Of a stretch of DNA of 50,673 nt, positions 32,290 through 40,554 are shown in pieces. The notes beneath the pieces were generated by a model, which saw only the letters and a list, made by a program, of their open reading frames with translations, ran no database searches and was not told where the DNA came from. The stretch's first letter is position 1; each line of letters opens with the position of its first letter. The position numbers and the translations under genes were made by a program. The stretch spans positions 1 through 50,673 of the forward strand of contig JAXHVB010000138.1 of assembly GCA_034189125.1 (NCBI GenBank), read 5' to 3'. This stretch comes from UBA5862 sp002408105. Its GTDB lineage: Bacteria > Pseudomonadota > Gammaproteobacteria > Pseudomonadales > UBA5862.

Positions 32290-33174
32290 TCACCTCCTGG
32301 GCGGGTCGCCCGCGGGGTCGCGGGGCTGGGCTGCCCGCAGTTCGGCCAATACTGGGCCGGTGCGTGGCCGCACACCATGCCATATCTCAAAGGCGGCGCC
32401 GGCCTGTTCAACCAACATGCCAAGGCCATCATGGAGGGCCCGGGCGCCGGCGCTGCGCCCCCAGGCCAGGCAAGCTGAAGCCGCATCGCCATAGGCCATA
32501 TCGTACACCCAGGCGCCCGCACCCAAGGCCGACGGGATCGGGGGAAACCGGCCGCCCAACCCCGCGCTGGTGCCGTTGATCACCAGATCAAACGGCCCAG
32601 CGCCGCCCAGCTCATCGAACCCCAGGGGTTGAACTTCCCCTTGCGGGCGCATGCGCTCCGCCAGCGCCTCGGCCCGCCCCAGGGTGCGGTTGGTGAGCAC
32701 GACGGGCGTCTGCACGGCGGCCAGCAGCGGGCCCAAGGCACCACGCACTGCCCCACCCGCACCGACCACGAGTACGCGCAGGCCGCGCAGCACAATGCCG
32801 AGGTTCTGTTCCAAATCCCTGACCAGCCCCACCCCATCGGTGTTGTATCCCTGCAGTCCCAGTTCGGCGCTGCCGCTGAGCGGTGCCAGGGTGTTGACCG
32901 CCCCCGCGAACTCGGCGGCCTCATCAGCAGAGGCGCACAAGCCGCGCGCAGCCTCCTTGAAGGGCACCGTCACGTTCATGCCCGCGCCACCATCGGCGAA
33001 AAACGCACGCACGTCATCCTCGAACTGGGCCGGTTCGGACTGCAGGCGGTCATAGGTCAGGGAGATGCCCAGCTGCGCTGCAAAGGCACTGTGGATCTGC
33101 GGGGAACGGCTGTGGGCAATCGGGTTGCCGATCACCGCGAAGCGCAATGGGTTGGACAGGGGCGGGGTCGACAT
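32290..33174 (-). CDS. aroE: Shikimate dehydrogenase
   Basis: NADPH-dependent reduction of 3-dehydroshikimate in aromatic amino acid synthesis. The 294-residue product (slightly longer than the usual 270-275, by a C-terminal tail rich in Arg, Pro and Asp) has the substrate site NPIAHSRSPQIH, the catalytic Lys in NVTVPFKE, the NTDGVG motif and the NADP-binding glycine loop VVGAGGAVRG followed by NRT. It lies 4 bases after hemF and 3 bases before prlC. Confidence 0.96.
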   Translation of the reverse strand: MSTPPLSNPLRFAVIGNPIAHSRSPQIHSAFAAQLGISLTYDRLQSEPAQFEDDVRAFFADGGAGMNVTVPFKEAARGLCASADEAAEFAGAVNTLAPLSGSAELGLQGYNTDGVGLVRDLEQNLGIVLRGLRVLVVGAGGAVRGALGPLLAAVQTPVVLTNRTLGRAEALAERMRPQGEVQPLGFDELGGAGPFDLVINGTSAGLGGRFPPIPSALGAGAWVYDMAYGDAASACLAWGRSAGARALHDGLGMLVEQAGAAFEIWHGVRPRTGPVLAELRAAQPRDPAGDPPRR

Positions 33175-33178
33175 GCGA

Positions 33179-34093
33179 TCAGGCGAGCCAGTCTCTCGGC
33201 GTCAGGTATTCAGACAACCGCGCCTCCGGGCTCCCGGGCTCAGGCCGCCAATCATAGCCCCAGCGCACCAAGGGCGGCAGGGACATCAGGATCGACTCGG
33301 TGCGCCCTCCCGACTGCAGTCCAAACAAGGTGCCGCGATCGTACACCAGGTTGAACTCCACGTAGCGACCGCGTCGATACAATTGAAAGGTGCGCTCGCG
33401 CTCGCCATGGACCAGTGGCAGGCGCCGCTCGACGATGGGTACATAGGCGGAAAGGTAACTGTCCCCAACCGCCCTTAGAAACGCGAATTCGCGCTCGAAC
33501 CCAAGCGCATTGAGGTCGTCGAAGAACAACCCGCCAACCCCCCGGGTTTCCTGGCGATGCGGCAAGTAAAAGTACTCATCGCACCATTGCTTGAAGCGTG
33601 GGTAGCGATCTTGCCCAAACGCCACGCAGGCCTCCTGCGCGGTGCTGTGCCAATGCCGACAGTCGGCGTCAAATGGATAGTAGGGTGTGAGGTCGTAGCC
33701 ACCGCCAAACCACCAAACCGGCGGCGCATCCGGCGACTCCGCGACAAACAGGCGTACATTGGCGTGGGAAGTCGGCACATAGGGGTTGCGCGGGTGCAGC
33801 ACCAGCGACACACCGAGGGCGCGAAAGCTGCGTCCGGCCAGTTCCGGTCGCTGTGCGCTGGCGCTCGGAGGCAGGGCGTCACCCTGAACATGGGAGAAGT
33901 TCACACCGCCCTTCTCAAACACCGCCCCATCCGCAATGACGCGGGTGCGCCCTCCCCCGCCTTGTGGCCGCCGCCACTGCTCCTCGACAAACCGCGCGGT
34001 GCCGTCCAACGATTCCAGGCTTTCACAGATGCGGTCCTGCAGCTCCAGCAAGTAGGCCTCCACCGCAGTGACATCAATCAGCTCGTCGCTCAT
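33179..34093 (-). CDS. hemF: Oxygen-dependent coproporphyrinogen III oxidase
   Basis: Aerobic heme pathway step making protoporphyrinogen IX. The 304-residue protein matches the family length (about 300) and signature blocks: RTRVIADGAVFEKGGVNFSHV, the WWFGGGYDLTPYYP motif, and RRGRYVEFNLVYDRGTLFGL. ATG at 34093 follows GGGGAG; the longer in-frame start at 34432 lies inside tsaC. It fits an oxygen-respiring organism with heme A oxidase. Neighbours tsaC and aroE are on the same strand. Confidence 0.97.
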   Translation of the reverse strand: MSDELIDVTAVEAYLLELQDRICESLESLDGTARFVEEQWRRPQGGGGRTRVIADGAVFEKGGVNFSHVQGDALPPSASAQRPELAGRSFRALGVSLVLHPRNPYVPTSHANVRLFVAESPDAPPVWWFGGGYDLTPYYPFDADCRHWHSTAQEACVAFGQDRYPRFKQWCDEYFYLPHRQETRGVGGLFFDDLNALGFEREFAFLRAVGDSYLSAYVPIVERRLPLVHGERERTFQLYRRGRYVEFNLVYDRGTLFGLQSGGRTESILMSLPPLVRWGYDWRPEPGSPEARLSEYLTPRDWLA

Positions 34094-34122
34094 CAGGCTC
34101 CCCGAAGGTGTTGAAGGTTCGA

Positions 34123-34683
34123 CTAATTCCGCAGCAGGGCTCCGGAGCAGGCGTCTCGAATGGCACTCGGGCGCGACAGACCGCCGACAGAGCCGGGCAC
34201 CACTGCATCGAGTCGCCGGTGAAAGTAACGCTCCAGTTGCAGCCGGCAGCGGGCAGGCGGGAGCCCGTGGGGGTTGGCCGAGGTGGACACCAGGGGCGCA
34301 CCGAACGCCGCGCACAGGGCCCGCGCCTCGCCATGGCCGGGGACGCGCAACGCGACAGTGCCGTGGCCACCGCGAATCCAGGCGGGCACCAGCCCACGGT
34401 GCGGCACCAGCCAGGTGTTGGGTCCAGGCCAACTCGCCACCACACGCTGGCGCTGCGCCTCCGTAAGCCCAGCCAGAAAGGCATCGAACCGGTCGGCCCG
34501 ATCAGCGATCAGGATGAGCCCCTGCCCCTGGGAGCGCCGCTTCAGCGACAGCAACCGCGCTGTGGCGCTGGCGTTCCATGGGTCGCAGCCGAGGCCCCAA
34601 ACCGCTTCGGTTGGGTAGGCGACGACGCCACCGCGGCGCAACTGGTGCGCGGCGAAGTCCAGTCGCCAAGCCGTGGCCGGCAT
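34123..34683 (-). CDS. tsaC: Threonylcarbamoyl-AMP synthase (Sua5/YrdC family)
   Basis: Makes L-threonylcarbamoyl-AMP for the t6A modification of ANN-decoding tRNAs. The 186-residue, single-domain protein has the YrdC fold signatures GVVAYPTEAVWGLGCDP, the KRRSQGQGLILI stretch, WPGPNTWLVP and the STSAN motif. Its short length places it with TsaC of E. coli rather than two-domain Sua5. It lies 3 bases after purE and 29 bases before hemF, as in Pseudomonas where tsaC and hemF are close. Confidence 0.95.
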   Translation of the reverse strand: MPATAWRLDFAAHQLRRGGVVAYPTEAVWGLGCDPWNASATARLLSLKRRSQGQGLILIADRADRFDAFLAGLTEAQRQRVVASWPGPNTWLVPHRGLVPAWIRGGHGTVALRVPGHGEARALCAAFGAPLVSTSANPHGLPPARCRLQLERYFHRRLDAVVPGSVGGLSRPSAIRDACSGALLRN

Positions 34684-34686
34684 GGT

Positions 34687-35190
34687 TCAGCGCAGCTGGC
34701 TCTGCAGTTTTTTGTCCTTGGCCTCGACCTCGGTGCGCATGGCTTGGCGCTGCTCCAGCAGCCGCTGTGCAACCTGGTCGTCGGCGACAGCAAGAATCTG
34801 CCCTGCCAGGTATGCAGCATTCTTGGCCCCGGCCTTGCCGATCGCCAGGGTGGCAACCGGAACCCCGCCCGGCATCTGGACCGTCGACAAAAGCGCGTCC
34901 AGCCCACGGAGCGCTGCCGACTCCATCGGCACACCCAACACGGGTCGGTGGGTATAGGCGGCCACCACACCGGCAAGGTGGGCGGCCATGCCAGCAGCGG
35001 CAATGAACACCTTACAACCGCGCGCCTCGGCGGCCTTCACATAGGCGTGGGTTGCATCCGGCGTGCGGTGCGCTGAAGTGATTTTGACCTCGCGCGCGAT
35101 GCCCAGCTCATCCAGAACCGACACAGCAGCCTCCATGACCGGCCAGTCGCTGTCCGATCCCATCAATACCGCCACAAACGCTGTACTCAT
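34687..35190 (-). CDS. purE: N5-carboxyaminoimidazole ribonucleotide mutase
   Basis: Purine biosynthesis enzyme. The 167-residue class I PurE-like protein begins with LMGSDSDWPVMEAA and contains SAHRTPD and the AGMAAHLAGV and GVPMES blocks of the active site. ATG at 35190 is used; a start at 35211 adds residues unlike the family. Class I enzymes need PurK to make their substrate, and purK usually sits beside purE, but here the neighbours are dprA and tsaC, so purK must be elsewhere or absent. Confidence 0.95.
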   Translation of the reverse strand: MSTAFVAVLMGSDSDWPVMEAAVSVLDELGIAREVKITSAHRTPDATHAYVKAAEARGCKVFIAAAGMAAHLAGVVAAYTHRPVLGVPMESAALRGLDALLSTVQMPGGVPVATLAIGKAGAKNAAYLAGQILAVADDQVAQRLLEQRQAMRTEVEAKDKKLQSQLR

Positions 35191-35226
35191 CTGAGTCCGT
35201 GCTCCACCCAATTGGTTTGCGCTTCA

Positions 35227-35245
35227 GCGGTGGCGCCGCCACCGC
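35227..35245. repeat. 8-bp hairpin between dprA and purE
   Basis: GCGGTGGC (35227-35234) pairs with GCCACCGC (35238-35245) around a 3-base loop in the 107-base gap after dprA. There is no T tract; it could be a weak terminator or RNA stabiliser. Confidence 0.4.
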
Positions 35246-35297
35246 CCTGGAAAAGGGCAAGGAACCTAGCGCAGGGCGCGCCCGGTTGCAAGCAACT

Positions 35298-36416
35298 TCA
35301 GCCCTCGGACGGTGCATTCGGTGTGCGGACGTACCCAGGGCCCTCCGGGGCAACCCAGCCGCGCAGCTCCCACTCCGTCAACAGCGCCATGAGGAGCGCA
35401 ACGTCCATCCCGCAGGCGCTGACCAACTCGTCCACTGGAGTGGGGGTGAACCCCAGGGCGCCCAGCACCCTGAATTCGCCGGAAGTGAGCCCTGGCGGAC
35501 CGCGGTCATCCGAGTGTTGGCTCACCGGACTGCCAGTCGCGCCCCACCCAAGCTCTTCGACCACATCGGCCACCGACTCGGTCAGCTTTGCGCCTTGGCG
35601 CAGAAGCAGGTGACAGCCCTTGGACAATGGGCTGTGGACCGAGCCAGGCACAGCATAGACCTCTCGGTTGGCCTCCAGCGCATGCTTGGCTGTACTGAGC
35701 GAGCCGCTATGAAGCCCAGCCTCAACCACCACCACGCCCAGGGAGAGCCCGGCAATGATTCGATTGCGACGGGGAAAATGGGCCGGACGCGGGGGTGTAC
35801 CGAAGGAAAATTCCGACACCAATGCCCCTTGGTCAACCAGCGCCGTCTGCAGGTCGTGGTGGCTGGCCGGATAGCAACGGTCCAAGCCCGTCCCCACCAC
35901 CGCGATGCTGCTTCCTCCCGCGGCCAGGGCACCTTGGTGGGCCGCGGCGTCGATGCCAAGTGCCATGCCGCTGGTGACCACCAGGCCCACGTCCGCAAGC
36001 CCGGCGGCCAAATCGGCAGCGAACTGCGCCCCTGCCCGGGTGGCTCTGCGGCTTCCGACCAACGCGATTTGCGGACGCTCCAGCAGGGTTCGATTGCCGC
36101 GGACAAAGAGCACGGCCGGTGGGTCCGGCGACTCGCGCAACAGCGCAGGGTACTGGGGAGCGGTGATCGGCAGGAGTTCGACTGCCAGCGCCTGCATCTG
36201 ATCGATCAGCCGGCGGACCTGCCTCGAGTCCGGGTCGGCCTCGTGCACCCGCTCGGAGAGTGCTGATGCGAGCCCAGCGGTGCGCAGCGCCTCGATCGGT
36301 GCAGCGAGCACCGCAGCGGCGGACCCGAAAACCTCAAGCAGTCGGTTGAGGCGTTTGGGGCCGAGCCCCGCGACTGACAGCAGCGCCAGCCAAGCGCCTG
36401 TGGTGTCCTGGTCCAT
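35298..36416 (-). CDS. dprA: DNA-processing protein DprA (Smf)
   Basis: Loads RecA on incoming single-stranded DNA during natural transformation. The 372-residue protein has an N-terminal helix-hairpin-helix/SAM-like region (GLGPKRLNRLLEVFG), the central Rossmann-type DprA domain (LVGSRRATRAG, TSGMALGIDAAAHQGAL, STAKHALEANREVYAVPG) and a C-terminal winged-helix (DML1-like) domain. Its presence suggests transformation ability or a general recombination role. It is between the LysM gene and purE on the same strand. Confidence 0.95.
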   Translation of the reverse strand: MDQDTTGAWLALLSVAGLGPKRLNRLLEVFGSAAAVLAAPIEALRTAGLASALSERVHEADPDSRQVRRLIDQMQALAVELLPITAPQYPALLRESPDPPAVLFVRGNRTLLERPQIALVGSRRATRAGAQFAADLAAGLADVGLVVTSGMALGIDAAAHQGALAAGGSSIAVVGTGLDRCYPASHHDLQTALVDQGALVSEFSFGTPPRPAHFPRRNRIIAGLSLGVVVVEAGLHSGSLSTAKHALEANREVYAVPGSVHSPLSKGCHLLLRQGAKLTESVADVVEELGWGATGSPVSQHSDDRGPPGLTSGEFRVLGALGFTPTPVDELVSACGMDVALLMALLTEWELRGWVAPEGPGYVRTPNAPSEG

Positions 36417-36480
36417 GGTGGCCTTGCCCCATCCGTGGGGCGCTCAAAGGGGTTGCGCGTGCCCCCGAAAAAAACTCGGC

Positions 36481-37527
36481 TCAGGGGTGGCGCACGCGGT
36501 CCATCACCTGCATGGGGCGCTGGGCGTCCATCACCAGACCGTAACTCATGGCCTCGTGGACGTCGAACAGCATGACCAGCCCCGCCCGCTCATCGGGCAG
36601 CCGCACCCATTCGCGCGCCTCAGCATCACGGACTTTGGCGCCCTGGCGATACACCGCAACCACATGCCCCGGGGCCACCCCGTGTTGGCCGCCTCGGTTG
36701 ATGACGACCACATCGTACTGGCCGATGTGGTTCATGCCGCCAACCACCGCAATCAAATGGGCTTCAGTCACCTCTGGAGCGGGTTGTGGGGAAAACACGG
36801 GAAGCAACGTTTCCGGCTCGATGGGCAGCAGACGGTCACCGACCCTGACCTCGCGCGCGGTGTCATCCAGTGACAGGGCGGCAATGTCACCGTCGGCGAC
36901 ACCCAGCTCCCCCGCACCGATGAACCGCGCCTCGATCCCCAGCTTGTCGCCGGAGACCGGGTCCCGGAACACGCGACCGGGTCGGTACACACCGTAGGTG
37001 CCAGGCGCAGCATCCTCGACACCCCGGGCGTAGAGGTGGTCGCCGCTGCCCAGAATCAGCCGTCCCTCTTCGCCTGCCAGCACATAAGGCGCGCTGTCCA
37101 GATCACTGGTGCTGACGATGCGGTCGGCGGTCAGGAATGCCCGCAGGTGCTCCATGGGAATCGCGGGCACCGCGGCACTGAGGGGCTGCACGCGCACCTG
37201 CGGACCCAATCGTTCGGGACCACCATCGCGCACCAATTTCGGTTCACCGTCCACAAACACGAGCCGCAGCCGGTCGCCCGGATAGATCAGGTGGGGGTTT
37301 TGCACCTGCGGGTTGTAGCTCCAGATCTCCGGCCACCGCCAGGGATCGCGCAGGAAGGTTTCTGAAATGTCCCAGAGGGTGTCACCTCGTTTCACAACGT
37401 AGACTTCCGGGTGGTCCTCGCGAAGCTGCAAGCGGTCGGCAAAGGCCCCGGTGGAAGCCACCAGCAGGACGCCCCAAAGCACGCCGATGAGCCAGCCTCC
37501 CCCGTCCACAACGCGATGCTTGCGCAT
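36481..37527 (-). CDS. LysM-domain secreted protein
   Basis: A 348-residue exported protein. A hydrophobic signal segment (about 10-30, ending near TGAFA-DR) is followed by a single LysM peptidoglycan-binding domain at about 42-90 (VVKRGDTLWDISETFL, NPHLIYPGDRLRL). The rest is a conserved beta-rich region without catalytic motifs. Proteins of this build sit between dprA and def in many gammaproteobacteria; the role in the cell envelope is unknown. ATG at 37527 has AGGAAG 9 bases ahead; an in-frame start at 37626 would spoil the signal peptide. Confidence 0.88.
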   Translation of the reverse strand: MRKHRVVDGGGWLIGVLWGVLLVASTGAFADRLQLREDHPEVYVVKRGDTLWDISETFLRDPWRWPEIWSYNPQVQNPHLIYPGDRLRLVFVDGEPKLVRDGGPERLGPQVRVQPLSAAVPAIPMEHLRAFLTADRIVSTSDLDSAPYVLAGEEGRLILGSGDHLYARGVEDAAPGTYGVYRPGRVFRDPVSGDKLGIEARFIGAGELGVADGDIAALSLDDTAREVRVGDRLLPIEPETLLPVFSPQPAPEVTEAHLIAVVGGMNHIGQYDVVVINRGGQHGVAPGHVVAVYRQGAKVRDAEAREWVRLPDERAGLVMLFDVHEAMSYGLVMDAQRPMQVMDRVRHP

Positions 37528-37758
37528 GATATGATGCTTCCTTATACCGTTCTCGTGTTCGGGATTGCAGTTGCGGAATCCGCCACCGACAAACACCGGA
37601 CTTGAATTCGATGGGCGCGCCCGCATCGAACCACCAAGGCCGCGCCACCCGATGTTGTAAGCCTAGCCCAAGCCACGCGGTTTTCCCGCAGGTGACCGTT
37701 GAAAGCGTCACAATCTTAGCAGCCCCCTTTTGAGGTGCACCAGCGACCCATTTCCCCC
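37528..37758. promoter_or_regulatory. Divergent promoter region between LysM gene and def
   Basis: A 231-base gap between divergent genes that should hold both promoters. No convincing -35/-10 pair was identified by eye, and no small gene or repeat is apparent. Confidence 0.4.
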
Positions 37759-38265
37759 ATGGCCATTCTCGACATTCTCGAATTCCCTGACTCCCGACTC
37801 AGAACCCGCGCCGCGCCCGTGGTCGAATTCGATGCGGACCTGCAAAAGCTCGCGCAGGACATGCTCGAAACCATGTACGCAGCGCCCGGCGTGGGGCTGG
37901 CCGCGACCCAAGTGAATGTACATGAACGCCTGGTGGTGATTGATGTCAGTGACAGCCGCGACGCGCCCCTGGTGTTCGTGAACCCAGAGGTCGAGGTGCT
38001 CGGCGACTCCACTGGAGAATGGGATGAAGGCTGCCTTTCAGTGCCGGGCTTTTACGAGACCGTGGTCCGGCCTACAGAGGTGCTTGTGCGCGCGCAGGAT
38101 GTTAGCGGCGAGCCCTTTGAGTTGCGCCCGGACGGACTGCTGGCCGTGTGCATACAGCACGAAATCGACCACCTAAACGGAAAGCTATTCGTCGACTACC
38201 TGTCGCCCCTCAAGCGCCAGCGGATCCGCAAGAAACTTGAGAAGCAGACACGCCAGCAGGCTTAG
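37759..38265 (+). CDS. def: Peptide deformylase
   Basis: Removes the formyl group from new proteins. The 168-residue enzyme has the three metal-site motifs: GVGLAATQV near 47-55, EGCLSVPG with the metal Cys, and QHEIDHLNG with the HExxH histidines. ATG at 37759 begins the conserved N-terminus; a GTG at 37735 has a closer ribosome site but adds residues outside the family. It is the first gene of a rightward operon with fmt and rsmB. Confidence 0.97.
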   Translation: MAILDILEFPDSRLRTRAAPVVEFDADLQKLAQDMLETMYAAPGVGLAATQVNVHERLVVIDVSDSRDAPLVFVNPEVEVLGDSTGEWDEGCLSVPGFYETVVRPTEVLVRAQDVSGEPFELRPDGLLAVCIQHEIDHLNGKLFVDYLSPLKRQRIRKKLEKQTRQQA

Positions 38266-38290
38266 TGCTGCCGCGTCGGTGTGAATCCAC

Positions 38291-39247
38291 ATGTTGCGCA
38301 TCGTCTTTGCGGGCACCCCCAGCTTCGCGGCCACCGCGCTGGAAGGCCTGCTCGAGACCGGCCACCTTGTGGTGGCCGCCTACACCCAGCCGGACCGTCC
38401 CGCCGGGCGGGGGCGCGCACTGCGGGCCAGCCCGGTCAAAACCCTCGCAAGGGCCCACCAGATTCCCGTGCACCAACCCACCACGCTCAAGGACCCAGCA
38501 GAATGGGCGGCGCTGTGCGCACTCTCGGCAGATGTCATGGTGGTCGCCGCCTACGGCCTGATTTTGCCCCAGCAGGTGCTCAATGGACCGCGCCTTGGTT
38601 GCCTCAACATCCACGCATCCCTGTTGCCACGCTGGCGCGGAGCAGCGCCCATCCAACGGGCCTTGCTAGCCGGTGACCGAGAAACCGGCGTGAGCATCAT
38701 GCAGATGGACGCAGGGCTCGATACCGGCGACGTGCTCGCCCGCCGCTCTTGCCGGATTGCACCGCAGGACACCGCAGGCAGCCTGCATGACCGCCTCGCG
38801 ACCCTGGGTTCGCAAGCGCTCCTGGAAGTGCTCGACCAGCTCGAGTCGGACACCCCGCCGCGGCCCGAACCACAACCGGCAGAGGGCGCAAGCTATGCAG
38901 CCAAAATTTCCAAGCAAGAAGCGGCGATCGACTGGACCTGCGCCAGCGAATGGGTCGATCGACTGGTGCGCGCATTCAACCCCACACCCGTGGCCTTCAC
39001 CGAACTGGAGGGACAGCGGGTGCGGATCTGGAAGGGCCACCCCGAGCCGCAGGTGGCCGCAACAGAGCCCCCAGGGACCCTGTTGCGCATTGCAGCAGGC
39101 ACCGCGCGGGTGGCCTGTGGCAGTGGCACCTTTGCGATCGAGCAACTGCAGTTTGCTGGCGGGAAAACCATGGGTGTAGAGGCCGCCTGCAACGCCGCCT
39201 CTACGCCCCTGCGGCCTGGGGTTCGGTTCGGAAAGCCGCTCCAGTGA
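38291..39247 (+). CDS. fmt: Methionyl-tRNA formyltransferase
   Basis: Formylates initiator Met-tRNA using 10-formyltetrahydrofolate. The 318-residue protein has the N-terminal formyltransferase domain (FAGTPSFAATAL; catalytic Asn and His in LNIHASLLPRWRGAAPIQ; Asp in MDAGLDTGD) and the C-terminal tRNA-binding domain starting near residue 205. It follows def by 25 bases and overlaps rsmB by 4 bases, the standard order. Confidence 0.97.
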   Translation: MLRIVFAGTPSFAATALEGLLETGHLVVAAYTQPDRPAGRGRALRASPVKTLARAHQIPVHQPTTLKDPAEWAALCALSADVMVVAAYGLILPQQVLNGPRLGCLNIHASLLPRWRGAAPIQRALLAGDRETGVSIMQMDAGLDTGDVLARRSCRIAPQDTAGSLHDRLATLGSQALLEVLDQLESDTPPRPEPQPAEGASYAAKISKQEAAIDWTCASEWVDRLVRAFNPTPVAFTELEGQRVRIWKGHPEPQVAATEPPGTLLRIAAGTARVACGSGTFAIEQLQFAGGKTMGVEAACNAASTPLRPGVRFGKPLQ

Positions 39248-40548
39248 AACCTGCTGAGGTGCGCCAGCGCGCCGCTCAAGTGGTCGCAGAGGTCCTGCGC
39301 GGGCAGTCCCTGGCGCGGGCATTGCCGGCCGCCCAAGCTGGCCTGGAGCAGGCCGATCGGGCCCTGCTGGCGGACCTCAGCTACGGGGCTGTGCGCCATG
39401 CGCCAAAGCTGCAGGCACTGCTGCAATTCCTACTGGCACGTCCATTCAAACCCAAGCAGGCCCGGATTGAGGGGCTGCTCCTCGTGGGCGGGTACCAGTT
39501 GCTGCACACCCGCATTCCACGCCATGCCGCGGTGCATGAGACGGTCGCTGCCGCTGCTGCAATCGACGGTGGGCGCTACAAAGCACTCGTTAACGGGGTC
39601 TTGCGCAACCTCGACCGACAGCACGACGCCCTTACCCGCCAACTCGAAACCCGAAACCCGGCAGCGGCAGCCGCCCACCCGGAGTGGTTGTACACCGCCA
39701 TTCGAAACGCCTGGCCCATGCAGGCGCCGGCCATTCTGGAGGCTGGCAACCTGCGCCCCCCAATGACCCTTCGAATCAACACCAGCCGGTGCTCAGTGTC
39801 CGGCTATCACGCACTTCTGGACCGCGCCGAAATTGCTTGGCGACCCGGTCTCTGGCTGCCGCAAGCCATTCGACTTTCCCAGCCGGTGGCCGTGGACGCC
39901 CTGCCCGGGTTTTCCGACGGCTGGGTCAGTGTGCAGGACGAAAGTGCCCAGCTTGCAACCACCGCCTTGCGCCTGGGCCCGGGCATGCGTGTGCTCGATG
40001 CCTGCGCGGCCCCCGGAGGCAAAGCCGCTGCAATGCTTGAGGCGGTACCGGACCTGCACCTGACTGCCATCGACCTCGATGCCGATCGGCTTGCCCGTGT
40101 CGATGAAAACCTCAGCCGCACCGGGGGCAAGGCCACGCTGCAGTGCGGGGACGTCGCCGACCCCGACAGCTGGTGGGACGGGGTGACCTATGACCGAATC
40201 CTACTGGATGCGCCCTGCTCGGCCACCGGTGTGATCCGGCGCCATCCCGACATCAAACTGCTGCGCCGTGCCACCGACATCCCGGCGCTCGCCGCCACAC
40301 AGACAACGATGCTACACGCGCTCTGGCCCCTGTTGCGCCCGGGAGGGGAACTGGTCTACGCCACTTGCTCGTTGCTGCCCGAGGAGAACCTTGAGGTGGT
40401 GCGGACCTTCGTTCAGGCCCATCCGGAGGCGGCTGCTCAAGAATTGCCCTTCTCTGCGGGAATCGCGCTATCCTTTGGTCGCCAAATCCTGCCTGAACCG
40501 ACGGGAAACGACGGTTTTTATTATGTTTCGCTGCGTAAACCGGTGTAG
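39244..40548 (+). CDS. rsmB: 16S rRNA (cytosine-967-C5)-methyltransferase RsmB
   Basis: Methylates C967 of 16S rRNA. The 434-residue protein has the N-terminal NusB-like RNA-binding domain (about 1-140) and the C-terminal Rossmann methyltransferase with motif I VLDACAAPGGK. Two conserved Cys follow, in LLDAPCSATG and in the catalytic TCSLLPEEN. GTG at 39244 overlaps the fmt stop as GTGA, implying translational coupling. Also named sun. Confidence 0.97.
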   Translation: MKPAEVRQRAAQVVAEVLRGQSLARALPAAQAGLEQADRALLADLSYGAVRHAPKLQALLQFLLARPFKPKQARIEGLLLVGGYQLLHTRIPRHAAVHETVAAAAAIDGGRYKALVNGVLRNLDRQHDALTRQLETRNPAAAAAHPEWLYTAIRNAWPMQAPAILEAGNLRPPMTLRINTSRCSVSGYHALLDRAEIAWRPGLWLPQAIRLSQPVAVDALPGFSDGWVSVQDESAQLATTALRLGPGMRVLDACAAPGGKAAAMLEAVPDLHLTAIDLDADRLARVDENLSRTGGKATLQCGDVADPDSWWDGVTYDRILLDAPCSATGVIRRHPDIKLLRRATDIPALAATQTTMLHALWPLLRPGGELVYATCSLLPEENLEVVRTFVQAHPEAAAQELPFSAGIALSFGRQILPEPTGNDGFYYVSLRKPV

Positions 40549-40554
40549 CCAGGT

